A DNA stretch of 64,000 nucleotides from an uncultured Clostridia bacterium (GTDB lineage: Bacteria; Bacillota; Clostridia; Oscillospirales; UBA644). Positions 9,235 to 17,957 of the stretch are shown in pieces (position 1 is the stretch's first letter; every line of letters starts with the position of its first letter). The DNA lies in contig CAOJUB010000001.1 of NCBI GenBank assembly GCA_948443805.1, positions 241,487-305,486 of the forward strand, read 5' to 3'. The position numbers were made by a program, and so were the translations under genes. Below the pieces are notes generated by a model. The model saw nothing but the letters and a program-made list of their open reading frames with translations, was not told the DNA's origin and did no database searches.

Positions 9235-10155
9235 ATGATGAAAAATATCATGTTAGGCAAAACGGAACTGTCGGTGCCGCAAATAGCGATCGGTTGTATG
9301 CGGATGAGCCGACTTACCGTGAGTGAAGCGGAGAAATACATAAACACTGCGCTTGAAAACGGCGCGAATTTTTTTGACCATGCAGATATCTACGGCGGCG
9401 GAAGCAGCGAGGAAATTTTCGCTAAGGCCGTTAAGATGTCTCCCGCCGTTCGCCAAAAACTGATTCTACAGTCAAAGTGCGGAATAAGAAGCGGCAGGTA
9501 CGATTTTTCTAAGGAACATATCGTTTCCTCTGTCGATGGAATTTTAAAGAGGCTGAAAACCGATTATCTTGATGTTTTGCTGCTGCACCGTCCCGATACG
9601 TTGGTTGAACCCGAAGAAGTGGCGGAAGCCTTTGATAAGCTTTATCGTGAGGGCAAGGTTCGTCATTTCGGCGTTTCCAATCATAATCCGATGCAGATGA
9701 TGTTGCTTGAAAAATATCTGAATCAAAAAATTGCGGCAAATCAGCTTCAGTTCAGCATAACCAATTCAACCATGATAACGGCGGGGTTTCATGTGAATAT
9801 GGAAGATGCCGCCGCCGTCAACCGCGACGGCAGCGTGCTGGATTTCTGCCGTCTTCACGATATCACCATACAGCCCTGGTCGCCCTTTCAGTACGGATTT
9901 TTTGAGGGCGTTTTTATAGGCAGTGAGAAATACCCGGCGCTGAATGAAACGCTGAATGAAATCGCAGGAAAATACGGCGTTTCTCCGATAACCGTTTCGC
10001 TCGCCTGGATTCTTCGCCATCCGGCAAAAATGCAGCCGGTAATCGGTACGATGAACGAGGGAAGACTGAAGGAATGTTTGAAAGCCGCAGATATCACTCT
10101 CACACGAGAGGAATGGTATCAGATCTATCTTTCCGCCGGGAATGAGCTGCCGTAA
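9235..10155 (+). CDS. Aldo/keto reductase
   Basis: NAD(P)H-dependent carbonyl reductase of the AKR superfamily, 306 residues from the chosen start, YdhF-like subgroup. It shows FFDHADIYGGGSSEE (catalytic Asp and Tyr), KTDYLDVLLLHRPD (catalytic Lys replaced in this motif set by the LLHRPD histidine), VRHFGVSNHNP and the late cofactor segment PVIGTMNEGR. The track start at 9199 is replaced by the ATG pair at 9235/9238, preceded by AAGGGA. Monocistronic, with a strong terminator. Substrate unknown. Confidence 0.9.
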   Translation: MMKNIMLGKTELSVPQIAIGCMRMSRLTVSEAEKYINTALENGANFFDHADIYGGGSSEEIFAKAVKMSPAVRQKLILQSKCGIRSGRYDFSKEHIVSSVDGILKRLKTDYLDVLLLHRPDTLVEPEEVAEAFDKLYREGKVRHFGVSNHNPMQMMLLEKYLNQKIAANQLQFSITNSTMITAGFHVNMEDAAAVNRDGSVLDFCRLHDITIQPWSPFQYGFFEGVFIGSEKYPALNETLNEIAGKYGVSPITVSLAWILRHPAKMQPVIGTMNEGRLKECLKAADITLTREEWYQIYLSAGNELP

Positions 10156-10272
10156 GCAGATTGTTCGGCGGCAGACGGGCCGGTTTCAGCCGTTACGGCG
10201 GTGAAACTCGGTTTTCTGATTTTTGCATTTTCTGTACGGCTGCTCATTGAATCGTCATCGTATCTATGGAAA

Positions 10273-10308
10273 GGGCGCTCCCGGTTACGGGAGCGCCCTG
10301 TTTTTTTC
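10273..10308 (+). terminator. Strong terminator after the aldo/keto reductase
   Basis: GGGCGCTCCC (10273-10282), loop GGTTAC, GGGAGCGCCC (10289-10298), then TG and seven T. Confidence 0.92.
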
Positions 10309-10347
10309 TTTTATGCCGAGACCGGGGGAAGATTCGTTCCGGTATGT

Positions 10348-12945
10348 TTATTGGATTTCTTCTACCGTGAGGTTTTTCGGAATGTCGCAGCGTTTTGAAT
10401 TGCATGCAAGGGTCGTTTCTGCGCTGCCTGAAAGGTCTTCCGTTACGTAATCACCTTCAATCGCTGCGAAATCTTTGGCGGATTCAATCAGATTTCCGGT
10501 GAACAGGATATGGCCGCCGTCTGCGGCGATGTGGTTTTCCGGAACCGAGTAAAAGAGATTGGCGCCAACGGAAAGATTCCCTCCGGACACGGTAAAGGCC
10601 GCTGAAACCGGGCTACGGAACACCGACGTCTGAATCTCTGCTTTTCCGGCGTTCATGGCCCAATAGGTTTTTTCGCCTTCTTCTCCGGAAAATACGGTGT
10701 TGGCAACAACGACCGTGCCGCTGTTCGATTTTTCTGTTGTCAGGCAGCTTCCGGCCTGTGCTTTGAGGGTGATATGCAGGTTGGAAAGCAGCGCCGTTGT
10801 GGTATTTTCAATGGTTACAGCGCTTTCCACACCGGAAAGAAACAGCCCTGCGGCTGCTGCTGTCGGCTTCCCGGAATTTGACGTGGTCTGTCCCGAAAGG
10901 GAAAGGCCGGTTTGCGCCAATGATACGGAATTGGAAAACATCCGGAGATTTTCTCCGCCGTAGCTGTAGATTGCCGTTTGCGTGTTTGGATTTTGTCCGT
11001 CCTGCGGCAGGAAATTGCAGTTTTTTATCAGGATATCCGAAGAGTTGATTGCCGCAACGCCGAACTGGGAAACCTGAGCCGTGCAGTTTTTTATCATTGC
11101 GCCGGTATGATTTTCCAGATAAATGCCGCCTCCGAAACCGGATATTTCGGTGTTTTTCAGCCGGAAACCGGAAGAATCTCTGCCGACCCGGACGGCATAG
11201 TCAGGATATCCGTCCATGTCTTCCGCCGATTGGCAGACTAGTTTGATTCCGGTAATCTGCGAGCCTTTTTCTGCGAGAATTGCTGCCGATTTCTCCGCAT
11301 CGGCATTACGGAAAGAGAATACGGTAGCATAAGCGGAACCGTTTCCCTGTCCTACGCCGCAGAGCGCAACATTCGGTTTTAATTGAACGGCTTCCGGATC
11401 GAAATAGTATTCGCCTTCCTGAATCAGAACCACGCCGCCTTTGGCTCCGAGCGAGTCGATGGCGCTTTGCAGCGCTGCATTGTTGCTTTCCGCATCGGCC
11501 GACAGACCGAAGTCTTTGGCGTAAACGGCGCTGGCGGCTGCCGGCGCCGTTCTGTCAAGGAAGGAAAAATCTTCGGTTTTCTGCGGCGTCAGCGCGATTT
11601 CTTCCTGGCTGCTCTGCGCAAAGAAGTAGTCGGCGTTGGCGTAGGGGTCGCTGGCAAAGCGGTTGTTATAGAAAACGCCCAGCGCCGGGTTTTCAAAAAC
11701 GCCGACGATTTCTTGATTCGAAAAGGTGTTGTTCATGGCTGCCACAACGCCGTCGGTCAGATGAAAGGCGCCCTTTCTCCAGCTGGAAACCGTACAGTTG
11801 GCAAAGGACATGTCGCCGGTTCCGGCAGAGACAAAACATTCATAGGTTCGGTTCGGAAAAGTGCAGGTGTTAAAACAGATCTGCGTTTTGAAATTTTCTC
11901 CCGCGCGGACAATACTGGAATCCATCAATCCGGTCGAGCGCAGGTCGGAAAGATTGACCGCCATGCCGCCCTGGCCGAGACTTTCCACCGAAAAGACTTC
12001 AACGTTGTTGGCGGTGAAAAGCGAGGTAACCGAGAGAAGCCCCGGGGATTGCTGCGGAATGTTTGCCGCGATTCCTTTTCTTGCCGTGTCAATTTCTATA
12101 TTATAAAGCTGGGCGTCGGCAATATCGCCGAAAGCCATGGCGGTCAGATTTTCGGTAAGAAAGTCCGACACGCTGTTTGCGTCATAGTTTTCTTTTTTGT
12201 CTTTGGGTTTGTTGCTCCAGTATTTGGGGCTGATTTTTATCTTTTCCATGCGGAGCAGCCCACTGCAGCGGTCGATTTGAATGCCGGTTTGCAGGGCGGT
12301 GATATAAAGGTTTTCCAGCAGGGCGGAATCGCAGGATTCCTCTCCCAGCAAAATAGCCCGGTAACTGTTGACCAGTTCAAGATCGGTAAGCGAAACCGCT
12401 TCGGTTCCGTTCTGGGCGATGGTAAACGGATATTCCCGGATTTCGTTCGTATTCTGCGCCTGATATTGAATGGAAAGGCCGGAGATTCCCGCGCGGTTGC
12501 CGAGTGTGATCGCCGGGCTTTGCCGGAGGGCTTCGGTATCGGCAAGGATCAGCCGGGTTTTGGCGCCGGTTGGATTTTTTGCCGTAGGCGAGGTGAAGTC
12601 TCCCTTCAGCGTTACCTGGTCAGGTATGTGCAGCGGTGCCGTTATTTTGTAGCTGCCGCAGGGAATATATACGGTTCCTCCGCCGGCCTGTCCGGCTTTG
12701 TCTAGCGTCTTCTGGATGGCTGCGGTATCATCGCTTTTTCCGTTGGCCTTTGCGCCGTTTGCCGAAACGAAAAAGTTTGCGGCGAAGAATTCTTCCGAAT
12801 CGATTTCTTTCAGAAACACCGTGTTCCCGTCGGTCATTTCAATTCCTTTCCGTCCCGGAATTGTTTCCAGCGCCGGACTGCCGCAGGAGGAGAAAAACAT
12901 CATGACGGCAAGCAGGCAAGCCGCTGAACAGATTCTTTTTTTCAC
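10348..12945 (-). CDS. Secreted lipoprotein with two pectate-lyase-type beta-helix domains
   Basis: About 865 residues. The lipoprotein signal ends in FFSSCGS, placing a lipid-modified Cys near residue 25. Two right-handed beta-helix domains of the Pectate_lyase_3/GH28-like class follow: the first opens with GKSDDTAAIQKTLDKAG and GGTVYIPCGSYKI (from about residue 70), the second with AESNNAALQSAIDSLGAKGG (about 480). Many NCTF/NNTF-like strand repeats fill the body. Activity cannot be assigned; polysaccharide lyase, hydrolase or binder are all possible. Two GTG codons are possible starts; the second (12945) has AAAGGG at 8 bases. It lies 42 bp downstream of obgE and may be co-transcribed. Confidence 0.82.
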   Translation of the reverse strand: MKKRICSAACLLAVMMFFSSCGSPALETIPGRKGIEMTDGNTVFLKEIDSEEFFAANFFVSANGAKANGKSDDTAAIQKTLDKAGQAGGGTVYIPCGSYKITAPLHIPDQVTLKGDFTSPTAKNPTGAKTRLILADTEALRQSPAITLGNRAGISGLSIQYQAQNTNEIREYPFTIAQNGTEAVSLTDLELVNSYRAILLGEESCDSALLENLYITALQTGIQIDRCSGLLRMEKIKISPKYWSNKPKDKKENYDANSVSDFLTENLTAMAFGDIADAQLYNIEIDTARKGIAANIPQQSPGLLSVTSLFTANNVEVFSVESLGQGGMAVNLSDLRSTGLMDSSIVRAGENFKTQICFNTCTFPNRTYECFVSAGTGDMSFANCTVSSWRKGAFHLTDGVVAAMNNTFSNQEIVGVFENPALGVFYNNRFASDPYANADYFFAQSSQEEIALTPQKTEDFSFLDRTAPAAASAVYAKDFGLSADAESNNAALQSAIDSLGAKGGVVLIQEGEYYFDPEAVQLKPNVALCGVGQGNGSAYATVFSFRNADAEKSAAILAEKGSQITGIKLVCQSAEDMDGYPDYAVRVGRDSSGFRLKNTEISGFGGGIYLENHTGAMIKNCTAQVSQFGVAAINSSDILIKNCNFLPQDGQNPNTQTAIYSYGGENLRMFSNSVSLAQTGLSLSGQTTSNSGKPTAAAAGLFLSGVESAVTIENTTTALLSNLHITLKAQAGSCLTTEKSNSGTVVVANTVFSGEEGEKTYWAMNAGKAEIQTSVFRSPVSAAFTVSGGNLSVGANLFYSVPENHIAADGGHILFTGNLIESAKDFAAIEGDYVTEDLSGSAETTLACNSKRCDIPKNLTVEEIQ

Positions 12946-12987
12946 GTGGATCACCCTTTCCGCCGCCGAAAAGCAGCCTGTTTTAAA

Positions 12988-14259
12988 TCAGAGAACAAAA
13001 TCGAATTCAAAATCGTACATACTTACCGTATCGCCTTCCTGAATTCCCGCCTGGCGGAGTTTGTCGATAATTCCGGAAACTTTGAGCACTTTCTGGAAAT
13101 ACTGCAGGGATTCATAGTCGTCAAAATTGATTCCGCGCATCAGTTTCAGCAGCCAATCGCCTTCCACAATATAAAGATGATCGTATTTTTGTACGGTAAC
13201 GTCTTCCGCCTTCGGGATCTCTTTGGGAATGTCTTCGTATTCGCTTTCATAAACTTTAACGGGCGGAAGGTCTTTGATTCTTCCGTAAATGCCGTAAAGA
13301 AGTTCTTTCATTCCCGTGCGGGTCGCCGCGGAAATTTCGTAATAGGCAATCCCCTTTTCTTCAAGATAACGCCGGAAAGCCTGCGCCTGCTCCGGCTCTG
13401 TCAGAAGGTCGGCCTTGTTTCCGGCAACAACCTGCGGACAGGAGGCCAGCAGGGGAGAAAAGGCCGTCAGTTCTTTGTTGATGGTTTCAAAATCCTCGAT
13501 GGGGTTTCTTCCCTCACAGCCCGAAACGTCAACGATATGCAGCAGCAGCCGGCAGCGTTCGATATGCCGGAGAAATTCGTGTCCCAGCCCGAGTCCGTCG
13601 GATGCGCCCTCGATAATGCCGGGGATATCCGCCATGACAAAAGACTGCTCGGCGTCGAGGCTGACCACACCGAGGCTCGGCGTCAAAGTGGTAAAATGAT
13701 AGTTGGCAATTTTCGGCCGTGCGCCGCTGACCGAAGAAAGCAGGGTTGATTTTCCGACATTCGGAAAACCGATCAGGCCGACGTCGGCGATCAGTTTCAG
13801 TTCCAGGATGACTTCCCGCTCTTCGCCGGGAATCCCCGGCCGTGCAAAACGGGGGCACTGCCTTGTCGGCGTTGCAAAGTGCCGGTTTCCCCAGCCGCCT
13901 TTGCCGCCTTTTGCCAGAATAAACGGTTCATCGTCGCTCATGTCTTTGATGATTTTTCCGCTTTCAGCGTCTTTGATGACCGTTCCCTTCGGCACTTTGA
14001 TAATCAGGTCTTCGCCACTTTTTCCGTACATTTTTCCGCCTTTGCCGTTTTCCCCATTCGGGGCGAGGAATTTATGCTTGAAGCGCAGATCGGCAAGGGT
14101 ATTCAGATTTTCCGCCGTGACAAAAACAATATCGCCGCCTTTGCCGCCGTCACCGCCATCGGGACCTCCCGCAGGCACATATTTTTCCCGGCGGAAAGAG
14201 ATCGCTCCGTCTCCTCCGTTTCCGGCTTTGACATATAATTTTGTACTGTCTGCAAACAT
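12988..14259 (-). CDS. obgE: GTPase ObgE/CgtA
   Basis: Essential large-subunit ribosome assembly GTPase. The 423-residue protein has the Gly-rich Obg fold (VKAGNGGDGAISFRREKYVP), the G domain (GFPNVGKST, DIPGIIEGAS, NKADL) and the C-terminal OCT domain (VSGIIDKLRQAGIQEGDTV, ending FEFDFVL). It sits in the classic rplU-rpmA-obgE order. A hairpin with T-run between rpmA and obgE probably lowers its transcription relative to the ribosomal genes. Confidence 0.97.
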   Translation of the reverse strand: MFADSTKLYVKAGNGGDGAISFRREKYVPAGGPDGGDGGKGGDIVFVTAENLNTLADLRFKHKFLAPNGENGKGGKMYGKSGEDLIIKVPKGTVIKDAESGKIIKDMSDDEPFILAKGGKGGWGNRHFATPTRQCPRFARPGIPGEEREVILELKLIADVGLIGFPNVGKSTLLSSVSGARPKIANYHFTTLTPSLGVVSLDAEQSFVMADIPGIIEGASDGLGLGHEFLRHIERCRLLLHIVDVSGCEGRNPIEDFETINKELTAFSPLLASCPQVVAGNKADLLTEPEQAQAFRRYLEEKGIAYYEISAATRTGMKELLYGIYGRIKDLPPVKVYESEYEDIPKEIPKAEDVTVQKYDHLYIVEGDWLLKLMRGINFDDYESLQYFQKVLKVSGIIDKLRQAGIQEGDTVSMYDFEFDFVL

Positions 14260-14293
14260 CTTGCGCTGTTCCTTTCTTTGTTTTGTTTCGGAT

Positions 14294-14340
14294 AAAAAAA
14301 CAGCCTGCCGGCTCTTCGGTTGGAAAAGCCCGCAAGCTGT
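14294..14340 (-). terminator. Attenuator/terminator between rpmA and obgE
   Basis: On the minus strand ACAGC...GCTGT encloses GGCTTTTC/GAAGAGCC and is followed by seven T. It probably ends part of the rplU-rpmA transcripts before obgE. Confidence 0.75.
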
Positions 14341-14364
14341 AAACGTCGCTGGGTGATCCGGAAA

Positions 14365-14619
14365 CTAATCAGCTAAAACCCGTACTCTTTTTCTGTTTCC
14401 TGCAAAGCGTTCGAACTTTACCGTTCCGTCAACCAAAGCAAACAGAGTGTCGTCGGAGCCTTTGCCCACGTTTTCACCGGGATGAACGTTCGTCCCTCTC
14501 TGTCTGACCAGAATGTTTCCGGCAAGAACAAACTGTCCGTCGGATTTTTTCACGCCGAGCCGTTTGGATTCGGAATCTCTACCGTTTTTGGTTGAGCCGA
14601 CACCTTTCTTATGAGCCAT
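14365..14619 (-). CDS. rpmA: Ribosomal protein bL27, without N-terminal extension
   Basis: 84 residues, complete bL27 near the peptidyl transferase centre. It begins [20 protein letters not shown], the form found in Gram-negatives. Many Firmicutes instead make a ~9-residue leader cleaved by the protease Prp. Here the leader is absent, and the 17-bp gap to rplU leaves no room for prp, which usually lies between the two genes. Confidence 0.97.
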   Translation of the reverse strand: MAHKKGVGSTKNGRDSESKRLGVKKSDGQFVLAGNILVRQRGTNVHPGENVGKGSDDTLFALVDGTVKFERFAGNRKRVRVLAD

Positions 14620-14636
14620 TTATAGCACCTCCCCGA

Positions 14637-14948
14637 TTATACTGAAATTTTCGATACGACAACCTTTGTATAGGGCTGTCTGTGACCTTTGCGTCTGCGG
14701 TAGCCTTTTTTCGGTTTCATTTTGAAAACACGGATTTTTTTGCCTTTTCCGTTTTTCTCTACAACCGCTTCTACCTTTGCGCCTGCAATATAGGGGGCGC
14801 CTGTTGTTACGGAACTGTCTGCGGAAACCAGCAATACCTGATCAAACGTCACGGTGGCTTTCGGCTCTGCATCGAGTTTTTCGATAAAGAGCACATCGCC
14901 CTCGGAAGCTTTGTACTGCTTTCCGCCGGTTACGAAAATTGCGTACAT
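14637..14948 (-). CDS. rplU: Ribosomal protein bL21
   Basis: 103-residue large-subunit protein, with [20 protein letters not shown] at the N-terminus and the basic C-terminal [19 protein letters not shown]. The track begins five codons upstream, but GAGGG lies 8 bases before the ATG at 14948 and family members start MYAI. First gene of the rplU-rpmA-obgE operon, behind a structured leader and a strong promoter. Confidence 0.97.
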   Translation of the reverse strand: MYAIFVTGGKQYKASEGDVLFIEKLDAEPKATVTFDQVLLVSADSSVTTGAPYIAGAKVEAVVEKNGKGKKIRVFKMKPKKGYRRRKGHRQPYTKVVVSKISV

Positions 14949-15028
14949 GTTGTTATCCCTCAATCTGTTAAGTCTCGCTATGAAGGTTTTCCGGATGTTC
15001 CGGAAATTTAAACCTTTTCTATGCGGCT
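14949..15028 (-). promoter_or_regulatory. Structured 5' leader of rplU (possible L21 leader)
   Basis: The ~80-nt transcribed leader can form AAGGTTT/AAACCTT enclosing TTCCGG/TCCGGAA. Firmicute rplU mRNAs often carry an L21 leader thought to bind L21. Position and pairing fit, but no covariance-model match was made. Confidence 0.5.
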
Positions 15029-15033
15029 CTCTG

Positions 15034-15062
15034 ATTATACCATAATTTTTCTGTCAAGTCAA
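15034..15062 (-). promoter_or_regulatory. Promoter of rplU-rpmA-obgE
   Basis: On the minus strand TTGACT (15057-15062), 17-bp spacer, TATAAT (15034-15039). An overlapping TTGACA 5 bp nearer would leave only 12 bp, so the TTGACT reading is preferred. Confidence 0.8.
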
Positions 15063-15409
15063 CGGAAAAAGAGGAAAATCACAGAAAATTTGCTTTTTTC
15101 TGTTCTTTCCCGTTAATCCGGGGCGAATTTTTAGCTGCCGGAACCGGTCGGAAAGAAGGCCTCTGTCGGTATTTTTTGCCTGCGGACAGCGATTTTATAC
15201 TTTTTCAGGTTTATTTGTTTAATTTTTTTTGACAAAAGGGTAAAAAATGAATCCTTCCTGAAATTGCACTTGACAAATCGGCTTCCTGCTGATATAATGA
15301 TACTTGAAAAGAAGTGCGCGTTTTTTACGGGCACGTTTTTCTCTCATAACAATATAGTATGCGGCGTTTTGCCGTGCTATTTGTTTATTTCGTGTAGGAG
15401 GGTAAAAAA
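15063..15409. other. Intergenic region with the promoter of the secreted CBM9/DOMON gene
   Basis: About 350 bp between the divergent rplU and CBM9-like genes. It holds TTGACA (15270-15275)-17-TATAAT (15293-15298), giving an mRNA leader of about 105 nt that ends in GGAGGG before the ATG. A 67-codon minus-strand frame here has no ribosome site and is not called. Nothing else was recognised. Confidence 0.7.
15270..15298 (+). promoter_or_regulatory. Consensus promoter of the secreted CBM9/DOMON gene
   Basis: TTGACA, 17 bp, TATAAT, all matching consensus. This fits the strong-expression codon use of the downstream gene. Confidence 0.88.
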
Positions 15410-16537
15410 ATGAAAAAAGTTTTTGCGCTTGTCATTGCGCTGAGTCTGATCTGCGCGATGGCGGTTACGTCTTCTGCTGCGGTTCCGCTGGACGATTTTG
15501 CGGTAACGAGAGTTTCCACCGTTCCGACGATCGATGGCAGTTTTGACGCTGCAGAAGGATGGGGTTCCCCCATTATTGAAGTAACAGGTCAGGAAATGTA
15601 TGACTATGCAACTTCTTCTGCTGACAAAAGATATCTTCCCTGGGCTGTTATGGAAGAAAACTATGTCAACAGAACCGATGGTTCGGTGGAAGCTATGCAG
15701 GGTATCACCATGAAAGTGTATGCTAAATGGGATGACGCCAATCTGTATTTCTGTTATGTGGTAGAAGGTCTGAAAGATTTCTATCCGAATACGGTCGGCG
15801 TATGGTACGGCAACAGCATTCAGCTGACCCTTGGCCAGGATGACAGACAGGCAAACTGGACCGATAAGGCCAACGACCCGGATAAAGACGGTATTTATGT
15901 CGGCGGTTATGTCGGAAACGAATACACCATTGCGCCGGCTACCGGTAAAACAAGAGCCACCGTTACGCAGGGTAAATTCGGTTCTTCTTCCGCTTCTCTG
16001 AGAGGCGCACAGATTGTTGCGGTTGGTAACCCGAATCTTCAGGTTTACGAAATGGCTCTGCCGTTTGACAAAGTTGGCATTTCTCCGGAAAGCAACAAGA
16101 AAATTCCGTTTGCTACTGCTTTGAATATCAATATCGGTCCGGATGTTATCGAACGCAGCCCCGAAACTGATAAACCGTATCCGAACTACAACGGTTTCCA
16201 GATCGGACAGGGTATTTTCGATCAGATGAAAGAAGATATCTGGGAATCTCTGAATCTGGTTCTGACCGGTGAAAAAGGTTCTGTCGGCAGCGTTACCGAC
16301 ACCCAGACTCCGTCGGGCGACAATAATAATCCTTCCGGCGGCAATAATTCGACCGATGGCACCTATTCTGATTCCAATAATTCTTCCGGAACTTCCAATC
16401 CTGGTTCTTCCAACGGATCTTCAAACGGTTCTTCGAGCAAGCCGAACACCGATTCTGCCGATACGTTTGACGCTGTTTTCTGCGGTCTTGCCGCAGTAGC
16501 TGCTCTTGGCGCTCTGGTTGTTATCAAAAAGAAATAA
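15410..16537 (+). CDS. Secreted CBM9/DOMON-like surface protein with C-terminal anchor
   Basis: 375 residues: signal peptide (about 1-24, ending SSAA), a CBM9/DOMON-like beta-sandwich (about 30-285; VPTIDGSFDAAEGW, MKVYAKWDDANLYFCYVVEG), a Ser/Asn/Gly linker (about 295-345) and a C-terminal hydrophobic helix with KKK tail. That end resembles a sortase signal, but NTDS stands where an LPxTG/NPxTG-type motif would be, so membrane anchoring is as likely. Arg codons are mainly AGA while neighbours use CGG/CGC, and promoter, GGAGG site and double terminator are all strong, implying an abundant envelope protein. The ligand is unknown. Confidence 0.8.
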   Translation: MKKVFALVIALSLICAMAVTSSAAVPLDDFAVTRVSTVPTIDGSFDAAEGWGSPIIEVTGQEMYDYATSSADKRYLPWAVMEENYVNRTDGSVEAMQGITMKVYAKWDDANLYFCYVVEGLKDFYPNTVGVWYGNSIQLTLGQDDRQANWTDKANDPDKDGIYVGGYVGNEYTIAPATGKTRATVTQGKFGSSSASLRGAQIVAVGNPNLQVYEMALPFDKVGISPESNKKIPFATALNINIGPDVIERSPETDKPYPNYNGFQIGQGIFDQMKEDIWESLNLVLTGEKGSVGSVTDTQTPSGDNNNPSGGNNSTDGTYSDSNNSSGTSNPGSSNGSSNGSSSKPNTDSADTFDAVFCGLAAVAALGALVVIKKK

Positions 16538-16592
16538 GTCCTTTTCCGGACTTTGTTTTTGCGGAACTCCATTCGGAGTTCCGCTTTTTTTG
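16538..16592 (+). terminator. Double terminator after the CBM9/DOMON gene
   Basis: A small AAGTCC/GGACTT hairpin with TGTTTTT tail is followed by GCGGAACTCC-ATTC-GGAGTTCCGC (16561-16584) and seven T. Confidence 0.92.
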
Positions 16593-16652
16593 TTTCGTTC
16601 TGTTTTTTTTTGAAAAAAGAAGGGTTTTGGAAAAAAGTTTTCATAAATGTCC

Positions 16653-16681
16653 TTGATTTCTTGATTTTATAATAGTATAAT
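16653..16681 (+). promoter_or_regulatory. Promoter of the Gfo/Idh/MocA gene
   Basis: TTGATT (16653-16658), 17 bp, TATAAT (16676-16681). Confidence 0.75.
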
Positions 16682-16786
16682 AGGTACGATAAAAAATTCC
16701 CTTGAAAATGAGAAAAAAGAAAAATCCGCGTTTCGCTTCGGCGGCGCGGGGACGGAGATCTCTCCGTTGCGGAAAGAGGTTTTTCT

Positions 16787-17836
16787 ATGAAAAAAAATGT
16801 AGCGATCGTCGGTTTCGGCGGAATGGGCGGATGGCATTCCGAATACATTCTGAAAAGCGACGTGGTAAATCTGGCCGGCATTTATGATATTTCGGAAGAG
16901 AGAATGGAATATGCCCGTCAAAAGGGGATTCGTACCTACGCTTCTCTGGAAGAAGTTCTGCGCGATCCTGCGGTTGATATTGTTCTCTGCGCAACACCGA
17001 ATCATGTTCATCCGGAAATTGTGATTCAGGCTCTTCAGGCAGGAAAAAATACCATCAGCGAGAAACCGGTTTGCCTGAACAGTTCGTCTCTGGCGGATAT
17101 GATCGCCGCCTCGGAAAAAAGCGGCAAGCTGTTTACGGTTCATCAGAACCGGCGTTGGGACGGCGATTTCCTGGCAATGAAGAAGATTTATGACAACGGT
17201 ATACTAGGCGATATTTTTAATATCGAATCCCGGGTGCAGGGTTCTCACGGAATTCCCGGAGACTGGCGGGCGAAGAAGGAATACGGCGGTGGCATGATGC
17301 TGGACTGGGGCGTACATCTGATTGACCAGGCCTTTCAGATGATCAAAGAAAAGGCCGTTCAGATTTATGCGAGGATGGATCATGTGACGAACTATGAAGT
17401 TGACGACGGTTTTAAAATGGAAATTCTGTTTGAATCCGGAAAACGCTATTTCGTAGAGGTCGGGACAAGCAATTTTATCACCATGCCGCGGTGGTATATG
17501 CAGGGAGAAAACGGTACGGCGATGATGCCTGGCTGGAAAGTTTCCGAAGGCAAGATTGTCTGCTGCGAAAACTGGAAGCAGGAAAACGTGATACCGGTTA
17601 AAACCGCAGCCGGGCTGACTAAAACGATGGCGCCCCGTGATAAGGATACCGTCCGGACGCATGACATGCAGGAGATTCCTTCTGACGTGCATGATTTTTA
17701 CCGGAATTTCTGCAAAGCGATTGACGGGGAAGAACCGCAGCTGATTACTCATCCGCAGATCATGCGGGTAATGAAGGCAATGGAAGCAGCGTTTCTTTCC
17801 GACCGTACGGGAAAACCGGTTGATTTTGAAAAATAA
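16787..17836 (+). CDS. Gfo/Idh/MocA family oxidoreductase
   Basis: 349-residue NAD(P)-dependent sugar or inositol dehydrogenase-type protein. The Rossmann start is VAIVGFGGMGGWHS; ATPNHVHPEIVIQALQAGKN and SEKPVC carry the conserved EKP lysine; the catalytic-region motif is GGGMMLDWGVHLIDQ. Most members oxidise a sugar hydroxyl, but the substrate is not predictable. Single gene with its own promoter and terminator. It could form a sugar pathway with the isomerase at 2985-3821, though they are not adjacent. Confidence 0.92.
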   Translation: MKKNVAIVGFGGMGGWHSEYILKSDVVNLAGIYDISEERMEYARQKGIRTYASLEEVLRDPAVDIVLCATPNHVHPEIVIQALQAGKNTISEKPVCLNSSSLADMIAASEKSGKLFTVHQNRRWDGDFLAMKKIYDNGILGDIFNIESRVQGSHGIPGDWRAKKEYGGGMMLDWGVHLIDQAFQMIKEKAVQIYARMDHVTNYEVDDGFKMEILFESGKRYFVEVGTSNFITMPRWYMQGENGTAMMPGWKVSEGKIVCCENWKQENVIPVKTAAGLTKTMAPRDKDTVRTHDMQEIPSDVHDFYRNFCKAIDGEEPQLITHPQIMRVMKAMEAAFLSDRTGKPVDFEK

Positions 17837-17853
17837 AAGAAAGAAAAACAGTT

Positions 17854-17884
17854 CCGCCCGGTATTGTGACCGGGCGGATTTTTC
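17854..17884 (+). terminator. Terminator after the Gfo/Idh/MocA gene
   Basis: CCGCCCGGT (17854-17862), loop ATTGTG, ACCGGGCGG (17869-17877), then ATTTTT. Confidence 0.9.
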
Positions 17885-17922
17885 CGTTGCAAAAAAGTTG
17901 AAAAGAGTTCAATGCTTTCCTC

Positions 17923-17951
17923 TTGACACGGCTGTGGGATGGTGTTAAACT
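17923..17951 (+). promoter_or_regulatory. Promoter of the Na+/H+ antiporter operon
   Basis: TTGACA (17923-17928), 17 bp, TAAACT (17946-17951). It is the only clear promoter ahead of the ten-gene operon. Confidence 0.75.
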
Positions 17952-17957
17952 ATAGGA

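Noticed and set aside
11383-12705. 440-codon plus-strand ORF
   Set aside because: Antisense to the beta-helix lipoprotein; no supporting signals.
15131-15334. 67-codon minus-strand ORF
   Set aside because: Overlaps the consensus promoter of the CBM9/DOMON gene and has no ribosome site.
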